A DNA stretch of 64,000 bases from Serratia liquefaciens ATCC 27592 (GCF_000422085.1 NC_021741.1:62001-126000), one strand, 5' to 3'; positions 50,515 through 61,234 are shown, numbered from the stretch's first letter. Numbers and translations: made by a program. Notes: generated by a model not told the origin, from the letters alone.

Positions 50515-52122
50515 ATGACAAGTTCCTTGGGAAAAACAGGGATTCTGAAATTCGGTATTGGGCTGATTGCGTTGACCGTTGCGGCCAGCGTGCAAGCCAA
50601 GACTCTGGTTTACTGTTCTGAAGGTTCCCCGGAAGGGTTCAACCCGCAGTTGTTTACCTCGGGTACCACTTATGACGCCAGCTCGGTGCCAATTTACAAC
50701 CGTCTGGTCGAATTCAAAATCGGCACCACCGAACTGCAGCCGGGCCTGGCTGAAAAATGGGACGTTAGCGAAGACGGCAAAGTCTACACCTTCCACCTGC
50801 GTAAAGGCGTGAAGTGGCAGAGCAGCAAAGATTTCAAACCGACCCGTGACTTCAACGCCGACGACGTGGTGTTCTCCTTCGAACGCCAGCTGGACGCGAA
50901 TAATGCCTATCACAAAGTCTCCGGCGGCAGCTATGAGTACTTTGAAGGCATGGACATGCCGAAACTGATCGCCAAAATCGAGAAGGTGGACGATTCCACA
51001 GTCCGTTTCGTGCTGAACCGTCCGGAAGCCCCGTTTGTGGCTGACCTGGGTATGGACTTCGCATCCATTCTGTCTGCCGAATACGCCGACGTGATGATGA
51101 AAGCCGGTACTCCGGAAAAAGTTGACCTGAACCCAATCGGTACCGGTCCGTTCCAACTGCTGCAATACCAGAAAGACTCCAAAATCCTTTATAAGGCATT
51201 CGACGGTTTCTGGGGCACCAAGCCGAAGATCGACCGTTTAGTGTTCTCTATCACGCCAGACGCTTCAGTGCGTTACGCCAAGCTGCAGAAAAACGAATGT
51301 CAGGTGATGCCGTTCCCGAACCCGGCTGACATCGCCCGCATGAAGCAGGACAAAACCATCAACCTGATGGAACAACCGGGGCTGAACGTTGGCTACCTGT
51401 CGTTCAACGTTGAGAAAAAACCGCTGGATAACCTGAAGGTGCGTCAGGCGTTGACCCTGGCGGTCAACAAGCAGGCGATCATCGACGCGGTGTACCAGGG
51501 CGCAGGCCAGGCGGCTAAAAACCTGATCCCGCCAACCATGTGGGGCTATAACGACGCGGTGAAGGATTACACCTACGATCCGGTCAAGGCCAAAGAGCTG
51601 CTGAAAGAAGCGGGCATGGCAGACGGCTTCGCCATCGACCTGTGGGCTATGCCGGTACAACGTCCGTACAACCCGAACGCGCGCCGCATGGCGGAAATGA
51701 TCCAGTCTGACTGGGCGAAAATCGGCGTGAAAGCCAAAATCGTGACCTATGAGTGGGGTGAGTACCTCAAGCGCGCCAAAGCGGGCGAGCATCAGACGGT
51801 GATGATGGGCTGGACCGGCGACAACGGGGATCCGGACAACTTCTTCGCCACGCTGTTTAGCTGTGCGGCGGCGAAAGATGGTTCCAACTACTCTCGTTGG
51901 TGCTACAAGCCGTTTGAAGATCTGATCCAACCGGCACGCGCTGAATCGAACCACGACAAACGCATCGAACTGTACAAACAGGCTCAGGTAGTGATGCACG
52001 ATCAGGCTCCGGCACTGATTGTCGCCCACTCCACCGTTTACGAGCCAGTGCGTAAAGAAGTGAAGGGCTATGTTGTGGATCCGCTTGGTAAGCATCACTT
52101 TGAGAATGTCTCTCTAGATTAA
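50515..52122 (+). CDS. dppA: Dipeptide ABC transporter binding protein DppA
   Basis: This 535-residue periplasmic protein has the length of E. coli DppA and matches it throughout ([29 protein letters not shown] after the signal peptide, then [29 protein letters not shown]). It binds dipeptides, and in E. coli also haem with help from the Dpp permease. The ATG at 50515 starts the signal peptide (ends SVQAK). It heads dppABCDF; a 170-bp gap follows before dppB. Confidence 0.97.
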   Translation: MTSSLGKTGILKFGIGLIALTVAASVQAKTLVYCSEGSPEGFNPQLFTSGTTYDASSVPIYNRLVEFKIGTTELQPGLAEKWDVSEDGKVYTFHLRKGVKWQSSKDFKPTRDFNADDVVFSFERQLDANNAYHKVSGGSYEYFEGMDMPKLIAKIEKVDDSTVRFVLNRPEAPFVADLGMDFASILSAEYADVMMKAGTPEKVDLNPIGTGPFQLLQYQKDSKILYKAFDGFWGTKPKIDRLVFSITPDASVRYAKLQKNECQVMPFPNPADIARMKQDKTINLMEQPGLNVGYLSFNVEKKPLDNLKVRQALTLAVNKQAIIDAVYQGAGQAAKNLIPPTMWGYNDAVKDYTYDPVKAKELLKEAGMADGFAIDLWAMPVQRPYNPNARRMAEMIQSDWAKIGVKAKIVTYEWGEYLKRAKAGEHQTVMMGWTGDNGDPDNFFATLFSCAAAKDGSNYSRWCYKPFEDLIQPARAESNHDKRIELYKQAQVVMHDQAPALIVAHSTVYEPVRKEVKGYVVDPLGKHHFENVSLD

Positions 52123-52292
52123 TTCTGGCCGTTAAGCCGGCGACACACGAATGGACTTGGCAGGGGCGCAACAGGTTGCGCTTCTGCTGACCAGTCTCCG
52201 GCGTATGGCATCAGGATTGTTCAAAGTGTGTGAGCTTTAATAAGCCTGGCGGACGATGAGCTGCCGGGCACTTTATACAGAGAGTTCGGGAT

Positions 52293-53312
52293 ATGTTGCA
52301 GTTCATACTCCGACGTTTGGGGTTAGTTATCCCAACGTTTATCGGCATAACTTTGCTGACTTTTGCATTCGTCCATATGATCCCCGGTGACCCGGTGACC
52401 ATCATGGCCGGGGAACGCGGGATCTCCGCAGAACGCCATGCGCAGTTGATGGCGGAAATGGGGCTGGATAAACCGCTCTATCAACAATATTTCTCTTACG
52501 TATCCAACGTGTTGCAGGGTGATTTGGGTACGTCCCTCAAAAGCCGCATCTCCGTTTGGGATGAGTTTGTTCCACGCTTCAAGGCCACGCTGGAATTAGG
52601 GTTCTGCGCGATGATTTTTGCCGTGCTGGTGGGTATCCCGGTCGGGGTGCTGGCGGCAGTCAGGCGAGGCTCAATATTCGATCACACCGCGGTGGGCATC
52701 TCGCTGACCGGCTACTCGATGCCGATTTTCTGGTGGGGCATGATGCTGATCATGCTGGTCTCGGTGCAGCTAAACCTGACGCCGGTATCGGGGCGGGTCA
52801 GCGACACGGTGTTCCTCGACGATACCTTGCCGTTAACCGGTTTTATGCTGATTGATACCCTGATTTGGGGCGAACCGGGCGACTTCGCTGATGCCGTGAT
52901 GCATATGATCCTGCCGGCTATCGTACTCGGCACCATTCCGCTGGCGGTGATCGTGCGTATGACGCGCTCCTCAATGCTGGAAGTGTTGGGCGAAGATTAC
53001 ATCCGTACCGCGCGCGCCAAAGGCGTGAGCCGCATGCGGGTGATCGTGGTGCATGCTTTGCGCAATGCCTTGCTGCCGGTGGTAACGGTGATTGGCCTGC
53101 AGGTCGGCACCATGCTGGCCGGTGCGATCCTGACCGAAACCATCTTCTCCTGGCCGGGCCTGGGGCGCTGGCTGATGGATGCGTTGCAGCGTCGCGACTA
53201 TCCGGTTGTTCAGGGCGGCGTATTGCTGGTCGCCTGTATGATTATTCTGGTTAACCTGCTGGTAGACGTGCTCTACGGCGTGGTCAACCCGCGTATTCGC
53301 CACAAGAAATAA
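52293..53312 (+). CDS. dppB: Dipeptide ABC transporter permease DppB
   Basis: The 339-residue permease matches E. coli DppB (339), with MLQFILRRLGLVIPTFIGITLLTF at the N-terminus and the EAA-loop stretch YIRTARAKGVSRMRVIVVHALRNALLP. It pairs with DppC to form the membrane channel. It lies 11 bp before dppC. Confidence 0.96.
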   Translation: MLQFILRRLGLVIPTFIGITLLTFAFVHMIPGDPVTIMAGERGISAERHAQLMAEMGLDKPLYQQYFSYVSNVLQGDLGTSLKSRISVWDEFVPRFKATLELGFCAMIFAVLVGIPVGVLAAVRRGSIFDHTAVGISLTGYSMPIFWWGMMLIMLVSVQLNLTPVSGRVSDTVFLDDTLPLTGFMLIDTLIWGEPGDFADAVMHMILPAIVLGTIPLAVIVRMTRSSMLEVLGEDYIRTARAKGVSRMRVIVVHALRNALLPVVTVIGLQVGTMLAGAILTETIFSWPGLGRWLMDALQRRDYPVVQGGVLLVACMIILVNLLVDVLYGVVNPRIRHKK

Positions 53313-53323
53313 GGGGCGCTCTA

Positions 53324-54226
53324 ATGTCTCAAGTCACTGAGTCTGTAGTTAAAGGTGCGCCGAAGCCCATGACCCCGTTTCAGGAGTTCTGGCACTATTT
53401 CAAGCGCAATAAAGGGGCCGTTGTCGGCCTGGTTTATATCATTGTGATGTTCGTTATCGCCATCGGTGCCGGGGTGCTGGCACCGCATGCGCCAGCGGAT
53501 CAGTTCCGCGACGCGCTGCTCAAACCGCCGGTCTGGCAGGAAGGCGGCAGCTGGCAATATATCCTCGGTACTGACGATGTGGGCCGTGATGTACTGTCGC
53601 GCCTGATGTACGGCGCGCGGCTGTCGCTGTTGGTCGGCTGTCTGGTGGTGGTGCTTTCGCTGATCATGGGCGTGGTGCTGGGCCTGCTGGCCGGCTATTT
53701 CGGCGGCGTGGTAGATGCAATCATCATGCGTATCGTCGACATCATGTTGGCGTTGCCGAGCCTGCTGTTAGCATTGGTGCTGGTGGCTATCTTCGGCCCC
53801 TCCATCGTCAACGCTTCGCTGGCGTTAACCTTCGTCGCCTTGCCGCACTACGTGCGACTTACGCGCGCGGCGGTCTTGGTGGAAGTGAACCGCGACTACG
53901 TCACCGCTTCACGCGTGGCCGGTGCCGGTGCGCTGCGCCAAATGTTTATCAACATCTTGCCAAACTGCCTGGCGCCACTGATCGTCCAGGCCTCTCTTGG
54001 CTTCTCGAACGCCATTCTGGATATGGCCGCTCTCGGCTTCCTGGGCATGGGTGCGCAACCGCCAACGCCGGAGTGGGGCACCATGCTCTCCGACGTACTG
54101 CAGTTCGCTCAAAGCGCCTGGTGGGTCGTGACCTTCCCCGGCGTGGCGATTCTGCTGACGGTGCTTGCATTTAACCTGATGGGGGACGGTTTGCGTGACG
54201 CTCTCGACCCCAAACTCAAGCAGTAA
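53324..54226 (+). CDS. dppC: Dipeptide ABC transporter permease DppC
   Basis: The 300-residue permease is the second channel subunit, with LGTDDVGRDVLSRLMYGARLSLLVG and EAA-loop YVTASRVAGAGALRQMFINILPNCL. Length and motifs are those of E. coli DppC (300). It is followed after 15 bp by dppD. Confidence 0.96.
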   Translation: MSQVTESVVKGAPKPMTPFQEFWHYFKRNKGAVVGLVYIIVMFVIAIGAGVLAPHAPADQFRDALLKPPVWQEGGSWQYILGTDDVGRDVLSRLMYGARLSLLVGCLVVVLSLIMGVVLGLLAGYFGGVVDAIIMRIVDIMLALPSLLLALVLVAIFGPSIVNASLALTFVALPHYVRLTRAAVLVEVNRDYVTASRVAGAGALRQMFINILPNCLAPLIVQASLGFSNAILDMAALGFLGMGAQPPTPEWGTMLSDVLQFAQSAWWVVTFPGVAILLTVLAFNLMGDGLRDALDPKLKQ

Positions 54227-54241
54227 CAGAGGACGAGAGAG

Positions 54242-55222
54242 ATGGCGTTATTAAATGTAGACAAGCTTTCGGTGCACTTCGGTGACGAAGGCACTCCCTT
54301 CCGCGCGGTAGACCGCATCAGTTACAGCGTGGAGCAGGGCCAGGTGGTGGGCATTGTCGGCGAGTCCGGCTCCGGCAAGTCCGTCAGCTCGCTGGCGATT
54401 ATGGGGCTGATCGACTTCCCCGGTAAGGTGATGGCCGAAAAACTGGAGTTTAACGGCCAGGATCTGCGCAAAATTTCCGAAAAAGAGCGTCGCCAACTGG
54501 TGGGCTCGGAAGTGGCGATGATTTTCCAGGATCCGATGACCAGCCTTAACCCGTGCTACACCGTCGGCTTCCAGATCATGGAAGCGTTGAAGGTGCACCA
54601 GGGCGGCAACCGCCGTACTCGTCGTCAACGGGCTGTTGATTTGCTGACCCAGGTAGGTATCCCCGACCCGGCTTCGCGTCTCGACGTTTATCCGCACCAG
54701 CTTTCGGGTGGGATGAGCCAGCGCGTGATGATCGCCATGGCGATTGCCTGCCGACCAAAGCTGCTGATTGCCGATGAACCGACCACCGCGCTCGACGTGA
54801 CCATTCAGGCGCAAATCATCGAACTGCTGCTGGAATTGCAGCAGCGTGAAAATATGGCCCTGTTGCTGATCACTCACGATCTGGCGCTGGTGTCCGAGGC
54901 GGCGCATCACATCATCGTGATGTATGCCGGGCAGGTGGTGGAGTCCGGTAAGGCATCGGAAATCTTCCGCGCACCGCGTCACCCTTATACTCAGGCGCTG
55001 CTGCGCGCGTTGCCGGAATTCGCCGCCGATAAAGCGCGCCTGGCTTCGCTGCCTGGCGTGGTACCGGGCAAATATGACCGCCCAAGCGGCTGTTTGCTCA
55101 ATCCACGCTGCCCGTACGCCAATGAGCGTTGCCGTACTGAAGAGCCGGAACTGCGCAGCATTCCCGGCCGTCAGGTTAAATGTCACACACCGCTGGATGA
55201 TGCGGGGAGGCCGACCGTATGA
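54242..55222 (+). CDS. dppD: Dipeptide ABC transporter ATPase DppD
   Basis: The 326-residue ATPase has Walker A GESGSGKS, signature [16 protein letters not shown] and Walker [13 protein letters not shown], then the oligopeptide-transporter C-terminal extension with four Cys ([14 protein letters not shown]...C) that in relatives can hold an Fe-S cluster. It overlaps dppF by 4 bp (ATGA). Confidence 0.96.
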   Translation: MALLNVDKLSVHFGDEGTPFRAVDRISYSVEQGQVVGIVGESGSGKSVSSLAIMGLIDFPGKVMAEKLEFNGQDLRKISEKERRQLVGSEVAMIFQDPMTSLNPCYTVGFQIMEALKVHQGGNRRTRRQRAVDLLTQVGIPDPASRLDVYPHQLSGGMSQRVMIAMAIACRPKLLIADEPTTALDVTIQAQIIELLLELQQRENMALLLITHDLALVSEAAHHIIVMYAGQVVESGKASEIFRAPRHPYTQALLRALPEFAADKARLASLPGVVPGKYDRPSGCLLNPRCPYANERCRTEEPELRSIPGRQVKCHTPLDDAGRPTV

Positions 55223-56208
55223 GCCAGAACCAACCCTTATTGCAGGCGATTGACCTGAAGAAACACTACCCGGTCAAGAAGGGGCTATTTGCCCCGGAGC
55301 GGCTGGTCAAAGCGCTGGATGGCGTTTCCTTTACGCTTGAGCGTGGCAAAACGCTGGCGGTGGTGGGCGAATCCGGCTGTGGTAAATCGACGCTGGGTCG
55401 CCTGCTGACGATGATTGAAGTTCCGACCGGTGGCGAGTTGTACTATCAGGGGCAGGATTTGCTGAAGCCGGATGTCACGGCTGAGAAGCTGCGACGCCAG
55501 AAGATCCAGATCGTGTTCCAGAATCCTTATGGATCGCTCAACCCACGCAAGAAGGTCGGGCAGATCCTTGAGGAGCCGTTGCAGATCAATACCGCGTTAA
55601 GCAGCGCAGAACGTCGTGAGAAAGCGCTGGAGATGATGGCCAAGGTCGGATTGAAAACCGAGCATTACGATCGTTATCCCCATATGTTCTCCGGCGGGCA
55701 GCGGCAGCGTATCGCTATTGCACGCGGGTTGATGCTTAACCCGGACGTAGTGATTGCCGATGAGCCGGTTTCCGCGCTGGACGTGTCCGTGCGGGCGCAG
55801 GTGTTGAACCTGATGATGGATTTGCAGCAGGATCTGGGGCTGTCTTACGTGTTTATCTCCCATGATTTGTCGGTGGTGGAGCACATTGCCGACGAAGTGA
55901 TGGTGATGTATCTCGGCCGCTGCGTGGAGAAGGGCAGTAAAGACGCCATCTTCAACAACCCGCGTCATCCGTATACCCAGGCGTTGCTGTCCGCGACACC
56001 GCGCCTGAATCCGGATATGCGTCGCGAGCGCATCAAGCTGACCGGCGAATTGCCCAGCCCGATGAACCCGCCGCCAGGTTGTGCATTCAATGCTCGCTGC
56101 CGCCGTGCTTTCGGGCCTTGTACCCAACTGCAACCCCAGTTAAAGCAATACGGCGAGCAGATGGTGGCCTGCTTTGCGGTCGATCAGGATGAAAATTCTG
56201 CGGCATAA
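55219..56208 (+). CDS. dppF: Dipeptide ABC transporter ATPase DppF
   Basis: The 329-residue second ATPase has Walker [10 protein letters not shown], signature [15 protein letters not shown] and Walker [13 protein letters not shown], and the C-terminal Cys extension ([14 protein letters not shown]). It starts inside the dppD stop codon, which implies coupled translation, and is followed by a strong terminator. Confidence 0.96.
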   Translation: MSQNQPLLQAIDLKKHYPVKKGLFAPERLVKALDGVSFTLERGKTLAVVGESGCGKSTLGRLLTMIEVPTGGELYYQGQDLLKPDVTAEKLRRQKIQIVFQNPYGSLNPRKKVGQILEEPLQINTALSSAERREKALEMMAKVGLKTEHYDRYPHMFSGGQRQRIAIARGLMLNPDVVIADEPVSALDVSVRAQVLNLMMDLQQDLGLSYVFISHDLSVVEHIADEVMVMYLGRCVEKGSKDAIFNNPRHPYTQALLSATPRLNPDMRRERIKLTGELPSPMNPPPGCAFNARCRRAFGPCTQLQPQLKQYGEQMVACFAVDQDENSAA

Positions 56209-56232
56209 CTTTGTTATCCATGACAATTAACT

Positions 56233-56265
56233 AAAAATGCCGGTTTTTACGCCGGCATTTTTTTT
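56233..56265 (+). terminator. Terminator of dppABCDF
   Basis: ATGCCGG / CCGGCAT with flanking A and T runs lies 25 bp after the dppF stop; the T run is nine long. Confidence 0.9.
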
Positions 56266-56692
56266 GCTTTTAATTATGATCGTATTAATTAGTTTATTGA
56301 GTGGATTTTTTATTTGTATTAATGGCGCTTATTTTTCTTAGCGAAATCCTGACGAAATAAGCTGAATTAGGAATCTTCGCAAACCACTGATAATTAATCT
56401 CTTGGCTTTTTTTATCCGGATTATTACGCCGATTGGAATGGAATGCCCAAAGCCAATGTTAAGGATTAAGGTTCCGCCGCAGATTGATGGCTGCAAAAAA
56501 AAGCACGCCTGAAGGCGTGCCCAGATGGCTGATAAAGTCCTTTGCAATTAAAAGTTCTGATTAGGGACTAATAAAAACAAAGGATTATGTTTTCTGATTT
56601 ACCCCAAACATCCGAAAACCACGTTTTTTCGGGTGTTTGTCATCAGACTAAGCACGCCCGAAGGCGTGCCCCTGAGTCATCAGGTAATGCAA
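56266..56692. other. Intergenic region between convergent dpp and bcs operons, with hairpin copies
   Basis: About 430 bp with no credible gene. It holds two copies of a hairpin GCACGCC tgaa/cgaa GGCGTGC (56503-56520 and 56652-56669) and between them a 35-bp hairpin (CAAACAtCCGAAAA / TTTTCGGgTGTTTG, 56605-56639). The flanks are AT-rich. Confidence 0.6.
56495..56520 (-). terminator. Rho-independent terminator of bcsEFG
   Basis: Read on the minus strand, GCACGCC TTCA GGCGTGC is followed by eight Ts. It is the downstream one of two near-identical hairpins after bcsG; the nearer one (56652-56669) lacks the T run. Confidence 0.75.
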
Positions 56693-58345
56693 TTACTGGG
56701 GATAAGGTACCCAATCGCCGCCGTTTAGCCGGATGTAAGGCTTGCCCTGGTATTGCATCACGATGGCGTTGTCATTCTCGGAAATGACCGCCGTCTGCGG
56801 CAGGTTCTGCGTCAGCGCCTGCCAGTCTACGCTCGGCGCGGTGAAGGCCTTGCCGTCTACCAAACGAGAAACCAGCTCGGAAAGCGCCAGGTAGCTGCTT
56901 GGCGTTTTGACCTGCAGCGGGCTGCCCTGATGCGGCGCTTTCATACCAACCAGTTTGATACCTACCGGCGTATGGGTAATGTTGGGGCTGGGAATATCGC
57001 GCAGACCGGACATCTGCATTTTGTCTCCCACCAGTGCCGCGCCGTGTTCCGGCACGATCACCACCATCACCTTGCGGCCAGACTTCTCCAATTGTTCCAG
57101 GAAGGTGTTCAACTGGTCGAACAATTTCTGCGCCCGGGGTTGATAGTCCGCGCTCTTGTTCGAACCGACGAAACGGTTACCGTCATGCAGTGGAATGATA
57201 TTGAAGAAGGTGGCGCTGCGGGCATCACCGGCTTTCTGCTGCTGATCCAGCCAGCGGGTGAGCAGTTCCAAATCGTTGTATATCGGTTCGCCATCGAACG
57301 AGGCCAGCTCATTGCCGATCCCGGCCTGAGACATCAGCGGTGCCTGCATATCACCCTGTTCGCGCAGCTCTTTCAGGAAGTTGCCGAACACGCCGGAGTG
57401 ATCCAGCATCAGCTGCTCTTTGAAGCCCAGCTTGGCAAGATTATCAAACAGATAGCATTGCTGATTGACCGGCTGATACAAATCGTGATGCGAAGGCTGA
57501 CCACAGCTGGCGCGTAACAACCTGATTGCCGCCGGGCCGCTGTAGGCGGTGGCCGAATTGAAGTTGTCGAACATAATGTCCATCTTCGACCACAGCGGAT
57601 GGTTTTCCAGTTTTACCGCGTCCATGTCGGCCCAGGCCAACGAACAGATGTTGATCACCAGCAGGTCAAACGGCTGAGCATCGGCAGGCAGGCTGGCCGG
57701 GAAGGCGGTTGCGCGGGTTTTTTCCTTGTCGTAGAACTGATTCAGATAGGCCGTCAGGTTGGCGCTGGTTGGTGGCGCACTGTCCGCCGGTGCGCTGTCG
57801 CCCCCGGCAGCCGGCGGCGTCGTTGCCGGGGTGCTACTGGTAGAAGCGTTGGTACTGGCCGGTAACAGGGAGACGGCCGGCCCGGCAATGTTGACCAGGT
57901 TCAACCACACCAGTGCGGCAACGGTGAATACGGTAACCCGTACCCATTGAGCCAGGAACAGGTAGGCAATCAGCATCACGAAGGCCGCGCCGATCATCTG
58001 CCAATTGATAAAGCGATTTATCAGCTCCAGCAGGTACTGGGCGCTAAAGCCGGTCAATTGCGAACCCTGGCTCATGATGCTGTTGATGCCGGGCAACCAG
58101 GTGTCGTGATAGAACAACGCAATCCCAATCGGGATCGCCACGTAATGACGCCAGCGGTGCAGACGCATCGCCGGTATCGGCATCAACAGAAATGCCATGA
58201 ACACCAGGTTGGGCAAGGCGTGGAAGTTCAGGTAACCGAACCACAGCAGGGCAAATTTGGCCAGGAAGTAGTAGTTCCAGCCACCCAGCCCACGCCAGTA
58301 GCGCCACAGGGAGTTGTCGGATTGCGGGTTGTTTGTTGGCTTCAT
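56693..58345 (-). CDS. bcsG: Cellulose phosphoethanolamine transferase BcsG
   Basis: The 550-residue inner-membrane protein has four or five N-terminal helices (about 25-155), a Pro/Ser/Thr/Ala-rich linker (about 165-200) and a periplasmic sulfatase-fold domain. SATAYSGPAAIRLLRASCGQ carries the nucleophile region and VVIVPEHGAALVGDK the metal site. BcsG adds phosphoethanolamine to cellulose in E. coli and Salmonella. It overlaps bcsF by 4 bp. The window also holds EptB, a lipid A-core transferase with the same fold. Confidence 0.93.
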   Translation of the reverse strand: MKPTNNPQSDNSLWRYWRGLGGWNYYFLAKFALLWFGYLNFHALPNLVFMAFLLMPIPAMRLHRWRHYVAIPIGIALFYHDTWLPGINSIMSQGSQLTGFSAQYLLELINRFINWQMIGAAFVMLIAYLFLAQWVRVTVFTVAALVWLNLVNIAGPAVSLLPASTNASTSSTPATTPPAAGGDSAPADSAPPTSANLTAYLNQFYDKEKTRATAFPASLPADAQPFDLLVINICSLAWADMDAVKLENHPLWSKMDIMFDNFNSATAYSGPAAIRLLRASCGQPSHHDLYQPVNQQCYLFDNLAKLGFKEQLMLDHSGVFGNFLKELREQGDMQAPLMSQAGIGNELASFDGEPIYNDLELLTRWLDQQQKAGDARSATFFNIIPLHDGNRFVGSNKSADYQPRAQKLFDQLNTFLEQLEKSGRKVMVVIVPEHGAALVGDKMQMSGLRDIPSPNITHTPVGIKLVGMKAPHQGSPLQVKTPSSYLALSELVSRLVDGKAFTAPSVDWQALTQNLPQTAVISENDNAIVMQYQGKPYIRLNGGDWVPYPQ

Positions 58346-58545
58346 GGCTGTTTCTTACGCTTAATCTGAGATGAAGAACCTTCGCGCACCCATAATCCGA
58401 TGGATTTTAAATAGCGCGGTGATAACAACAGGTTTTGCCAGTACTGACGCCAGTGCGGGAAACGCCGGTGAAAGGCGTAACCCAGCGGGATGAAAATAAT
58501 GGCGCACAGAATAATCAGTTGCACAATGTCGTTAAGATTCAACAT
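58342..58545 (-). CDS. bcsF: Cellulose biosynthesis membrane protein BcsF
   Basis: The 67-residue protein has one membrane helix (about 7-26; IVQLIILCAIIFIPLGY) and a basic C-terminal tail, like E. coli BcsF (63 residues), which recruits BcsE to the membrane. The ATG at 58545 follows AGGAG. It overlaps bcsE by 14 bp upstream and bcsG by 4 bp downstream. Confidence 0.9.
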   Translation of the reverse strand: MLNLNDIVQLIILCAIIFIPLGYAFHRRFPHWRQYWQNLLLSPRYLKSIGLWVREGSSSQIKRKKQP

Positions 58546-60100
58546 GCTTATTCTCCTGCGCACCGGTAGTCAGCGTGAAAGCCACCGGTTGACGGCGCTC
58601 CTGCGGGCGGTCTGCCTCGGCGGCGGCCTGGCGCGGTGTGGCCTGTACGGTCGCTGCAGGCAACGAAATATTGGCGTTGTGCGCCAGCCGTTTAATTTCA
58701 GAAATAATATCTACGTCCTGGTGCCACACCACCCGGTTACTGAAGGCTTCATCTACCGGCAGACGAAAAATAAACTTCAGAGCGGTATCCAAATCGTTAA
58801 TCCGGCAGGTGGAGAGAAACAGGACCAGACGGCCTTGCACCACGGTCATTACGTCGCCGAAGCGCCGTAGAAAGCAAAGGGTCATCGCCTGTTCGGCGCG
58901 CAACCCGGGCACCGGGCGCAGCGCTACCATCACACCTTTACCGTCTTCCGGCAGCAGCGTGTTGCCCATCAGCGAAATCACCGCCTGACTAAAATCGTCC
59001 GGCCGCATATAACCTTTCAGCTGCAGCGGGCGCAGCCCGGCCAGCAGGGCATCAATATCTGCCGGAACGTGGCGCGAGAAGCGTTGCCCCTGAATACCCT
59101 CAAGCATGGTCAAAAAGCGCGATAACGGTGCCACGTGCGGCACAATCAGATTGGCGCCGCAGGCCAACAGCAAGCGTTCGTCACTGTAACGCAGGCTGGC
59201 GCTCATCTCGCGTACCACGATTTTCAGTCCGTTGCCGCGCTGACGGCGCAGGCTGTGGATTTGATGTGCCAGCGCATCAATTTCATCACTTTGGTACAGG
59301 GCGAAGATCAACGTAGCCGAAAGCGTCAACATGCCGTGCTGCGCCAGTTGCGCATTGGTTTGCAGCAGTTGCCAGTTGGCCGATAGCGGCGGCGCGCCTT
59401 CAAGAATGCTCTGCTGGGCCAGGTAGCGCCCTTCATCGCTGCGGATGGAGGTCGGAGAAGGTTTATTGCTGTCGTCGTCACCCTGCCAGCCGTGTTCACC
59501 GGCATACAGCGTCAGTAATTGGTTGGCGTTGATGCCGTTTTCGGTGCTCCACCAGTTAACCAGATACTGTGCACTGTCCTGCTGCCACTGCAGGCTGGCC
59601 AGCCCGTTAAGGATGCGGTGTTGAGTGCTGAGTTGCCCTTTGAGTTTATTCACGCCGCCGCCGTGGCTGAGGATCAGCAGCGTGCAGCCTTGTCGGCGCA
59701 GCCAGGCGCCGGTGGCGCGGGTCCAGTCACCCAACTCTTCGCGGGTGAAGGTCTGCCATAAGCTGGCATGGGCCAACAGAATCAATAGGCGATTTTGCGG
59801 TTTTAGGGCGCGCATCAGGTCGTCGCTAAAGTGCATCAGCGCCGCTTTTTTCTCGGGAAGCTGGTACAGCGGGATTTTTTTCAATGCGGGGGAGACAAGT
59901 GCCGCCAGCAACCCGTCAGGTTTTTCTCCGCTGCATATCAACGCGACCTGGCTGGTTGCAGCCTGGGCAGCCAAGGTTTGCTGGCAGAGCAGGTTGGCAT
60001 CGGTTTGACGGTCGACATTCACCCAATACAGCCCCGGGGCTTGCATGACAGACAGTTCTTCCCAAATCTGCCGAACACCTAATGAGAAAGATTGCGCCAT
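58532..60100 (-). CDS. bcsE: Cyclic-di-GMP-binding protein BcsE
   Basis: The 522-residue protein matches E. coli BcsE. The N-terminal part is a degenerate ATPase-like domain (VNVDRQTDANLL). The C-terminal GIL-type region carries HSLRRQRGNGLKIVVREMSASLRYSDERLLLACGANL and VMVALRPVPGLRAEQAMTLC; the RxxD-like c-di-GMP sites lie here. BcsE supports cellulose synthesis by binding c-di-GMP and BcsRQ/BcsF. The ATG at 60100 aligns with the E. coli start. It is divergent from bcsRQAB across 200 bp. Confidence 0.92.
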   Translation of the reverse strand: MAQSFSLGVRQIWEELSVMQAPGLYWVNVDRQTDANLLCQQTLAAQAATSQVALICSGEKPDGLLAALVSPALKKIPLYQLPEKKAALMHFSDDLMRALKPQNRLLILLAHASLWQTFTREELGDWTRATGAWLRRQGCTLLILSHGGGVNKLKGQLSTQHRILNGLASLQWQQDSAQYLVNWWSTENGINANQLLTLYAGEHGWQGDDDSNKPSPTSIRSDEGRYLAQQSILEGAPPLSANWQLLQTNAQLAQHGMLTLSATLIFALYQSDEIDALAHQIHSLRRQRGNGLKIVVREMSASLRYSDERLLLACGANLIVPHVAPLSRFLTMLEGIQGQRFSRHVPADIDALLAGLRPLQLKGYMRPDDFSQAVISLMGNTLLPEDGKGVMVALRPVPGLRAEQAMTLCFLRRFGDVMTVVQGRLVLFLSTCRINDLDTALKFIFRLPVDEAFSNRVVWHQDVDIISEIKRLAHNANISLPAATVQATPRQAAAEADRPQERRQPVAFTLTTGAQENKHVES

Positions 60101-60301
60101 AGGATATTTTTCTACTTTCGTTGAAAGTGTCGTCGCGGCCAACTGAGTATAGCTATTCGGCCATCCTGTCATTGGGAACAATAATAAAAAAATTAAAACC
60201 AGCCATGTACTAATATTTGTTGAGAATCATCTTATTGGCCATGTCTTTTTTTTAGCGTTGCTATAGTAATTAACATTAGCCTATTTTTTTGAGGCGGCAG
60301 A

Positions 60302-60493
60302 ATGAATGATCAATTAACGCGCTTTCACGCAGTGGTGCCATCGGAAACTCAGGACGATTTGCTGGCGCTTAGTCGGGCATTTTCGCTGCCAAAATTAAGC
60401 TATGTCGATATCGCACGTCAGGAGCGGTTAACGCAAATGATGGCCAACTGGCCGCTGCTGGCCGAATTAGCGCAGACCACGGGGAGCCGTTAG
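60302..60493 (+). CDS. bcsR: Cellulose biosynthesis protein BcsR
   Basis: The 63-residue protein aligns with E. coli BcsR (62): ALSRAFSLPKLSYVDIARQERL and WPLLAELAQT match its core. BcsR binds BcsQ and regulates the synthase complex. GAGGCGG precedes the ATG. It lies 3 bp before bcsQ. Confidence 0.93.
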   Translation: MNDQLTRFHAVVPSETQDDLLALSRAFSLPKLSYVDIARQERLTQMMANWPLLAELAQTTGSR

Positions 60494-60496
60494 TTT

Positions 60497-61234
60497 ATGC
60501 CAGTGATTGCTCTGCAGGGGTTGCGAGGCGGGATGGGGGCGACGTCGGTCACCGCGGCGCTCGCGTGGGCATTACAGCAACTGGGCGAGTCGGTATTGGC
60601 GATTGATTTTGCGCCGGATAACCTGCTGCGTCTGCATTTTAATACGCCATTCGAGCTGGCACGGGGTTGGGCGCGGGCCGAGCAGGACGGCGGCGATTGG
60701 CAACAGGGCGCGATGCGCTATTGTGAAAACCTCGACTTTCTCCCCTTTGGCCAGCTCACCCTGGCGGAACGGTTGAATGTACAGCAATCTTGTCGGCAGC
60801 AGCCCGCCCGCTGGCAGGACAATGTGGCGCAGCTAAACGCTGCGGCGCAGTACAACTGGATCCTGTTGGATCTGCCGGCGGATGATGAAGCACTGGCTCA
60901 GCAGGCGCTGGCGGTGGCAGATTGCGTCTTTACCCTGATTGCTCCGGACGCAAACTGCCAGGTGCGGCTGCATCAGCAAGTGTTGCCGCAAGGCTGCCGT
61001 TTCCTTATTAATCACTATTTCGCCGCCAGCCGACTCCAGCAGGATTTACACCAGCTGTGGCTGCAAACGCTGGGCGGATTGTTGCCGGTGGTTATCCACC
61101 GCGATGAGGCGATGGCCGAAGCCCTGGCGGTGAAACAGCCTTTGGGGGAATACCGGCCGGAAAGCCTGGCTGCGGATGAAGTGCTGACGCTGGCTAACTG
61201 GTGTCTGATTAACCTGAAGGGGACGGCGCCATGA
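60497..61234 (+). CDS. bcsQ: Cellulose biosynthesis ATPase BcsQ (MinD/ParA-like)
   Basis: The 245-residue protein has QGLRGGMGATSVTAALAWALQQLGE, a deviant Walker A lacking the usual KT pair, as in E. coli BcsQ (RGGVGTTT), then DNLLRLHFN and RDEAMAEALAVKQPLGEYR. BcsQ localises the cellulose synthase at the pole and forms a complex with BcsR and BcsE. The ATG follows GGGAG. Its stop overlaps the bcsA start (ATGA). Confidence 0.93.
   Translation: MPVIALQGLRGGMGATSVTAALAWALQQLGESVLAIDFAPDNLLRLHFNTPFELARGWARAEQDGGDWQQGAMRYCENLDFLPFGQLTLAERLNVQQSCRQQPARWQDNVAQLNAAAQYNWILLDLPADDEALAQQALAVADCVFTLIAPDANCQVRLHQQVLPQGCRFLINHYFAASRLQQDLHQLWLQTLGGLLPVVIHRDEAMAEALAVKQPLGEYRPESLAADEVLTLANWCLINLKGTAP

Noticed and set aside
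60497..61234. Missing Walker A Lys in BcsQ as a defect
   Set aside because: E. coli BcsQ also has a deviant P-loop (RGGVGTTT), so this is a family trait.
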